Shown here one piece after another: positions 60,582 through 64,000 of a stretch of 64,000 nt of DNA (positions within the stretch are counted from its first letter, which is position 1; each line of letters opens with the position of its first letter). The notes below the pieces were generated by a model, which was not told the DNA's origin, made no database searches, and was given only the letters and a program-made list of their open reading frames with translations. The translations under genes were made by a program, and so were the position numbers. Source of the stretch: Planctomycetota bacterium (GTDB lineage: Bacteria > Planctomycetota > Phycisphaerae > Phycisphaerales > UBA1924); assembly GCA_018242605.1 (NCBI GenBank), contig JAFEBP010000005.1, positions 830,861 to 894,860 of the forward strand, written 5' to 3'.

Positions 60582-61769
60582 ATGACCATCAAGCACCTGT
60601 CCGCACTCGGCGGCGCCGCTATGACGGCCGCCCTCGCCTTCGCCCAGCCGGTGTACGTTCGCCCCACGCCGTGGTTCAACCCCAACGGTCAATCCACCGC
60701 GCCGTTCTCCAACATTCGGGCCGCGATCTGCGGCTCGTTCCAGAGCCCCATCGACATGCGGTTGAACCCGGGCACGTACTACGAGTCCATCAGCATTTCG
60801 GCGCCAGGCACGTATACAGCGCCGAACGGCCCCGCCACGATCGATTCGGGGGTCGTCAGCACGACCGATTTCCGGATCGTCAGCTACAACGTTCGACTCT
60901 GGCCGGGCTTCTTCGTCAGCCTCACGCTCTCGGACCAGGATCGTGCCGAATGGATCGGTCCGCGCCTTTCCACGGAGAACGCGGATGTGGTGGCGATGCA
61001 GGAGTCCTGGGACTACAAGCTTGATTCCTTCGACGCCAGTTCCCGGAACGACGCCCTTCGAGGCAACTACACCTTCCAGTACTACGGCTCGCAGTTCTAT
61101 TCCGGGGACAATGTCAACTGCGGACTGCTCACCCAATCGATCCATCCGCTCTTTGGCGGCACACAGTTCAAGTACACAGAGTGCGACGGCAACGATTGCC
61201 AGGCGAGCAAGGGGTACACGCGGGTGCTGCTCAACAAAGGCGGCTTCAACATCGCCGTCTACAACACCCACACGCAGGCCGGAAACGACGCCAGCAACCC
61301 GGCCACGCGCCTCAGCCAGATCACCGAACTCGCAAACGACGTCGTCATCTTCCGCAGTCTGAACCCCACCTACGCGGTCTTCGTCGCCGGGGACTTCAAC
61401 ATCGACGGCTACACCTCCGAGTTCTCGGGGAACATGAGCCTTGCCCTGGGCGGGATCGCCGGCCTCGCCGACGGAGCGCTGAATGAGCAGTGCAGCCCCA
61501 AGACCAACTCCTGCACCACCTGCACCTACAACACCATCAAGGCGATTTTCGGCAACGACGGCATCAACGCCATCCTCGACCACATCCTGTACATCGGGTC
61601 TCTCGACGGACAGGTCAAGATCCTACCCAAGAGCTACGACATCAAGCAGTACCGCCGCTCGGATGGTGGCCAATGGTGCCGCACCGTCACGCCCACGGGG
61701 TGCGCGAACGACTTCTCGGATCACGAACCGATCATGATGGACTTTGAACTGCGCCGCGTCACGCCTTGA
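60582..61769 (+). CDS. Exported endonuclease/exonuclease/phosphatase-fold enzyme, sphingomyelinase-like
   Basis: A 395-aa exported protein; the ATG at 60582 has AGGAG 8 bp upstream and a signal peptide ending ALAFAQ. Residues 24-95 form an extra N-terminal part. The DNase-I-like fold follows: FRIVSYNVRLWPG, VVAMQESWD (metal-binding Glu), FNIAVYNTHTQAG, VFVAGDFNIDG (Asp/Asn pair), LDHILYIG and FSDHEPIMMD (catalytic Asp-His). This set matches secreted neutral sphingomyelinase C and related phosphodiesterases. The actual substrate, phospholipid or nucleic acid, is not determined. It is followed by a terminator-like hairpin. Confidence 0.85.
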   Translation: MTIKHLSALGGAAMTAALAFAQPVYVRPTPWFNPNGQSTAPFSNIRAAICGSFQSPIDMRLNPGTYYESISISAPGTYTAPNGPATIDSGVVSTTDFRIVSYNVRLWPGFFVSLTLSDQDRAEWIGPRLSTENADVVAMQESWDYKLDSFDASSRNDALRGNYTFQYYGSQFYSGDNVNCGLLTQSIHPLFGGTQFKYTECDGNDCQASKGYTRVLLNKGGFNIAVYNTHTQAGNDASNPATRLSQITELANDVVIFRSLNPTYAVFVAGDFNIDGYTSEFSGNMSLALGGIAGLADGALNEQCSPKTNSCTTCTYNTIKAIFGNDGINAILDHILYIGSLDGQVKILPKSYDIKQYRRSDGGQWCRTVTPTGCANDFSDHEPIMMDFELRRVTP

Positions 61770-61787
61770 ACTGCACGCCCCACACCC

Positions 61788-61834
61788 GACGTCCGCGGCA
61801 GCGCCTTACAACAGGCAATGCCCCGGACGTTTTT
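61788..61834 (+). terminator. Probable terminator between convergent genes
   Basis: ACGTCCG (61789-61795) pairs with CGGACGT (61824-61830) around an inner GGCA/TGCC and GCC/GGC stem, followed by a short T-run. It sits 19 bp after the phosphodiesterase-fold gene stop and touches the stop of the convergent gene. Confidence 0.55.
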
Positions 61835-62295
61835 CATGCGCACAGCCTCAACCAATACGCCGGCCAATCGTGCTTCGCGGCCAGAATCCACGCCGCGTTC
61901 TCATCGATGACCCACGAATCATCCCACCACAGCACTGCCTCAAAGTCGATGAGATCCCTCATCCGCAACCTCGCGGCGTTTTCTGATCCCCGCCAGAGGT
62001 AGACCGCGCCGTCCCTTGGCACACCCAATCGCGTCGACGCAAGACTGATCAGCTCGGTGTGACCGCGGTACGCCCCTTCATCCCCACGAGGTGGATCCAT
62101 CCGCTCCCACGCGAACCTGCACACGCGATCGAGACATATCGATGACGGCAGCATCCCCAGCCTCCGGCCCACCGCCCACGCGAGTTCATCCAGCGCGGAT
62201 ACCTGCACCAGGTCGCACCACGGCGGTGGACGGTTGTACCGTCTTTTGAACTCGCAGCGGGCGAGCTCGTTGTCTTCGAGAATTGGGATCGGCAT
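61834..62295 (-). CDS. Uncharacterised 153-aa protein coupled to thiC
   Basis: Not recognised. The ATG at 62295 shares one base with the thiC stop (TGATG), strong evidence for translational coupling. The protein is soluble and rich in Trp, Arg and acidic residues: CEFKRRYNRPPPWCDLVQVS, LASTRLGVPRDGAVYLWRGS, FEAVLWWDDSWVIDENAAWI. There is no signal peptide or membrane helix. Position in the thiC transcript suggests, but does not show, a link to thiamine metabolism. Confidence 0.7.
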   Translation of the reverse strand: MPIPILEDNELARCEFKRRYNRPPPWCDLVQVSALDELAWAVGRRLGMLPSSICLDRVCRFAWERMDPPRGDEGAYRGHTELISLASTRLGVPRDGAVYLWRGSENAARLRMRDLIDFEAVLWWDDSWVIDENAAWILAAKHDWPAYWLRLCA

Positions 62296-63992
62296 CACAC
62301 CAGCCGATCTTCCTTGGCGATACCCAAGGCCGGCCGTACGTCCACCTGCACCAGCGCGCCACCGCGCTCCTCCTGGAGTTTCTTCGCCGCGTCGGGATCC
62401 ACGTAATCGCTGTGGCATCCGGCCTTTCCGGCCTGCGCCCCCACCGCTTTCTTGGTCTTGCTCGCGAGGCGGTGGATCTCATCCGGGCTCAGGACTCCGC
62501 GTTTGGCCAGGATTTCCTGCTGCTCGGCCGTCAGCGCGGCGCTTTTCACCGGCGCGCCGGCCTTGCCGTTGGCGCCAATCCGCTCAAACCCGTCGGCCTT
62601 TCCGCTGGCGAACTCCTGGATCTCCTTGCTGATGCGGACGCTGCACCAATCGTGGCCGCACATGGCGCAGAAATCGGTGTCAACGTCGAGATCCTCGTCG
62701 TGGTACGCGCGGGCGGTGTCGGGATCGAACGACAGTTCGAAGTGCTTTTCCCAGTTGAGCGCGGCTCTGGCCTTGGTGAGTTCATCATCCCGGTCGCGGC
62801 TGCCGGGAATGCCCAGGGCCACATCCGCGGCGTGAGCCGCGATCTTGTACGCGATGCACCCCTGCTTCACATCATCCTTCTTCGGCAGCCCAAGGTGCTC
62901 CTTGGGGGTCACGTAGCAGAGCATCGCCGCGCCGTGGTAGGCCATCGCGGTGGCGCCGATGCAACTGGTGATGTGGTCGTAGCCGGGGAACATGTCCGTC
63001 ACCAGCGGTCCCAGCACATAGAACGGAGCGCCGTGGCAGAGCGTCCGCTGAATCTTTGCGTTGTACTCGATCTGGTCGAAGGGAACGTGCCCCGGACCCT
63101 CGATCATCACCTGCACACCCCTGCGCCAAGCCCGCTCGGTCAGTTCGCCAAGCGTTTCCAGTTCGGCCAACTGCGCATCGTCCGTCGCGTCCGCCAGCCC
63201 GCCGGGACGAAGCCCGTCGCCGATTGAGAAGGTCACATCATGCTCGCGCAGGATGTCGCAGATGTCGTCCCATCGCTCGTACATGATGTTCTCTTTGTTG
63301 TGCACGAGCATCCACTTGGCGAGCAGGGAGCCCCCCCGGGAGACGATGCCGATCAGGCGGTCCTTGACGAACTTGAGGTGCCCGCGGCGGACGCCCGCGT
63401 GGATCGTGAAGTAGTCGACGCCCTGGCGGGCCTGGTGTTTGAGCGAAGCCTCAATCGTGGGCCAGTCCAGATCTTCGATCTTCTTCCCGATGATCATCGA
63501 GTAGATCGGGACCGTGCCGATCGGCACGGTGGAGTGCCGGCAGAAGGCGTCTCGGCAGGCGTCGATATCACCGCCCGTGGAAAGGTCCATCACGGTGTCC
63601 GCACCCCATTTGACGGACCACGCGAGCTTTTCCAGTTCTTCGTCGGTACCGCTCGAGACAGGGCTGGCGCCCATGTTGGCGTTGATCTTCGTCTTGCTTG
63701 CGCGGCCGATGCACATCGGATCGAGCTTGTGCCTGAGGTGGTTGATGTTCGCGGGGATCACCATCCGTCCAGCCGCTATCTCGTCCCTCACCTGATCCGG
63801 AGAGAGGTGCGGCTCTCGCTCGCTCACCCGCCGCATCTCACGCGTGATCTCTCCCACTCGGGCGCGTTCAAGCTGAGTCACCGGCGTGAAACTGGCGGGA
63901 TAGGTTACCCGCACCGGCAGCCCACGCGCGGTGGTAAACGCGGCGACCTTGGTGCCAGCGGGACCCGCACCTGCATGTGTCCCGAACGTCAC
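62295..63992 (-). CDS. thiC: Phosphomethylpyrimidine synthase ThiC
   Basis: A 565-aa radical-SAM enzyme that rearranges aminoimidazole ribotide into the HMP-P moiety of thiamine. The C-terminal iron-sulfur motif CAMCGHDWC (CX2CX4C) and the family blocks [55 protein letters not shown] and [14 protein letters not shown] are all present. An extra C-terminal segment of about 90 residues follows the cluster motif. The start is GTG at 63992, but only eight bases precede it and the frame stays open to the edge, so the true start may lie outside. A TPP riboswitch, if any, would also be outside. Confidence 0.95.
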   Translation of the reverse strand: MTFGTHAGAGPAGTKVAAFTTARGLPVRVTYPASFTPVTQLERARVGEITREMRRVSEREPHLSPDQVRDEIAAGRMVIPANINHLRHKLDPMCIGRASKTKINANMGASPVSSGTDEELEKLAWSVKWGADTVMDLSTGGDIDACRDAFCRHSTVPIGTVPIYSMIIGKKIEDLDWPTIEASLKHQARQGVDYFTIHAGVRRGHLKFVKDRLIGIVSRGGSLLAKWMLVHNKENIMYERWDDICDILREHDVTFSIGDGLRPGGLADATDDAQLAELETLGELTERAWRRGVQVMIEGPGHVPFDQIEYNAKIQRTLCHGAPFYVLGPLVTDMFPGYDHITSCIGATAMAYHGAAMLCYVTPKEHLGLPKKDDVKQGCIAYKIAAHAADVALGIPGSRDRDDELTKARAALNWEKHFELSFDPDTARAYHDEDLDVDTDFCAMCGHDWCSVRISKEIQEFASGKADGFERIGANGKAGAPVKSAALTAEQQEILAKRGVLSPDEIHRLASKTKKAVGAQAGKAGCHSDYVDPDAAKKLQEERGGALVQVDVRPALGIAKEDRLV

Positions 63993-64000
63993 GCTCCATC

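Noticed and set aside
59048-60685. A 545-codon open frame on the minus strand
   Set aside because: Antisense to the exported fibre-like protein, which has a signal peptide and good ribosome site. Arg/Gly/Ala-rich composition is typical of the shadow frame of GC-rich genes.
60408-61583. A 391-codon minus-strand frame
   Set aside because: Antisense to the well-supported phosphodiesterase-fold gene; no motif or start signal.
1-64000. CRISPR arrays, rRNA genes, insertion sequences
   Set aside because: No regularly spaced direct repeats, rRNA segments, transposase motifs or terminal inverted repeats were seen anywhere in the window.

Overview
The window is high-GC bacterial chromosome, most likely from a planctomycete of the Phycisphaerae type. 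The assignment is inferred from gene families, not from a marker-gene comparison. Supporting signs are a very large secreted protein ending in a dockerin-like DFNEDGGVDGSD / DLDGGVDGAD pair, a PEP-CTERM-like tail on another exported protein, ECF sigma factor plus Ser/Thr kinase gene pairs, a pseudopilin-like protein, System II cytochrome c biogenesis (ResB/CcsA), tandem DUF4139 proteins, a Minf_1886-family protein, and many exported proteins of unknown function. No rRNA, CRISPR array, transposase, integrase or prophage genes were seen. One tRNA (CAU anticodon) is present.

Layout. 1-2113: start of an OprB-type porin (runs off the left edge), a DUF2062 membrane protein and an exported beta-propeller-like protein. 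2350-8251: two tandem DUF4139 paralogues and an S41-peptidase-like lipoprotein. 8555-12448: gcvH translationally coupled to a MacB/FtsX-type ABC exporter. 12909-17582: TIM-barrel protein, cmk, plsC, htpX (opposite strand) and a 3D-domain protein. 17586-22571: a REC-XRE regulator, an unknown 438-aa protein and a 924-aa secreted protein with a strong terminator. 22847-28428: Minf_1886 protein, alkyladenine DNA glycosylase, CcsA and ResB. 28543-33981: amidohydrolase, a 71-aa small protein, a UgpC-type ATPase and a membrane-anchored coiled-coil protein.

34113-42463: an ECF sigma/anti-sigma pair with a clear terminator, a pseudopilin-like protein, a secreted cyclophilin, a three-gene run (M14 carboxypeptidase, secreted helical protein, outer-membrane barrel) and an NTF2-like protein with a basic tail. 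42602-43596: rpsL and rpsG. 44135-49580: a secreted beta-helix protein, then a tightly overlapping three-gene set (methyltransferase, FAD oxidoreductase, type III polyketide synthase) that looks like a small phenolic-lipid/quinone pathway. 49642-53479: the tRNA, an ECF sigma factor and an overlapping membrane Ser/Thr kinase with TPR-like repeats. 53628-59029: prkA, a possible nuclease-fold protein, a TPR-like membrane protein and an RluA-type pseudouridine synthase. 59171-63992: two exported proteins (one a sphingomyelinase/DNase-I-fold enzyme), a small unknown gene and thiC.

The most interesting items are the type III PKS trio; a roughly 35-55 bp imperfect repeat with core ACCAAAAGTTCAT found as two pairs, always oriented with the downstream exported-protein gene; a candidate short transcript or attenuator at 12608-12711 behind a TAGGAATTCCTA palindrome; a response regulator whose output domain is XRE-type; and the coupling of gcvH to an ABC exporter. 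Gene starts were chosen from visible Shine-Dalgarno sequences and signal peptides where possible. All functional calls rest on reading motifs by eye, with no database search.
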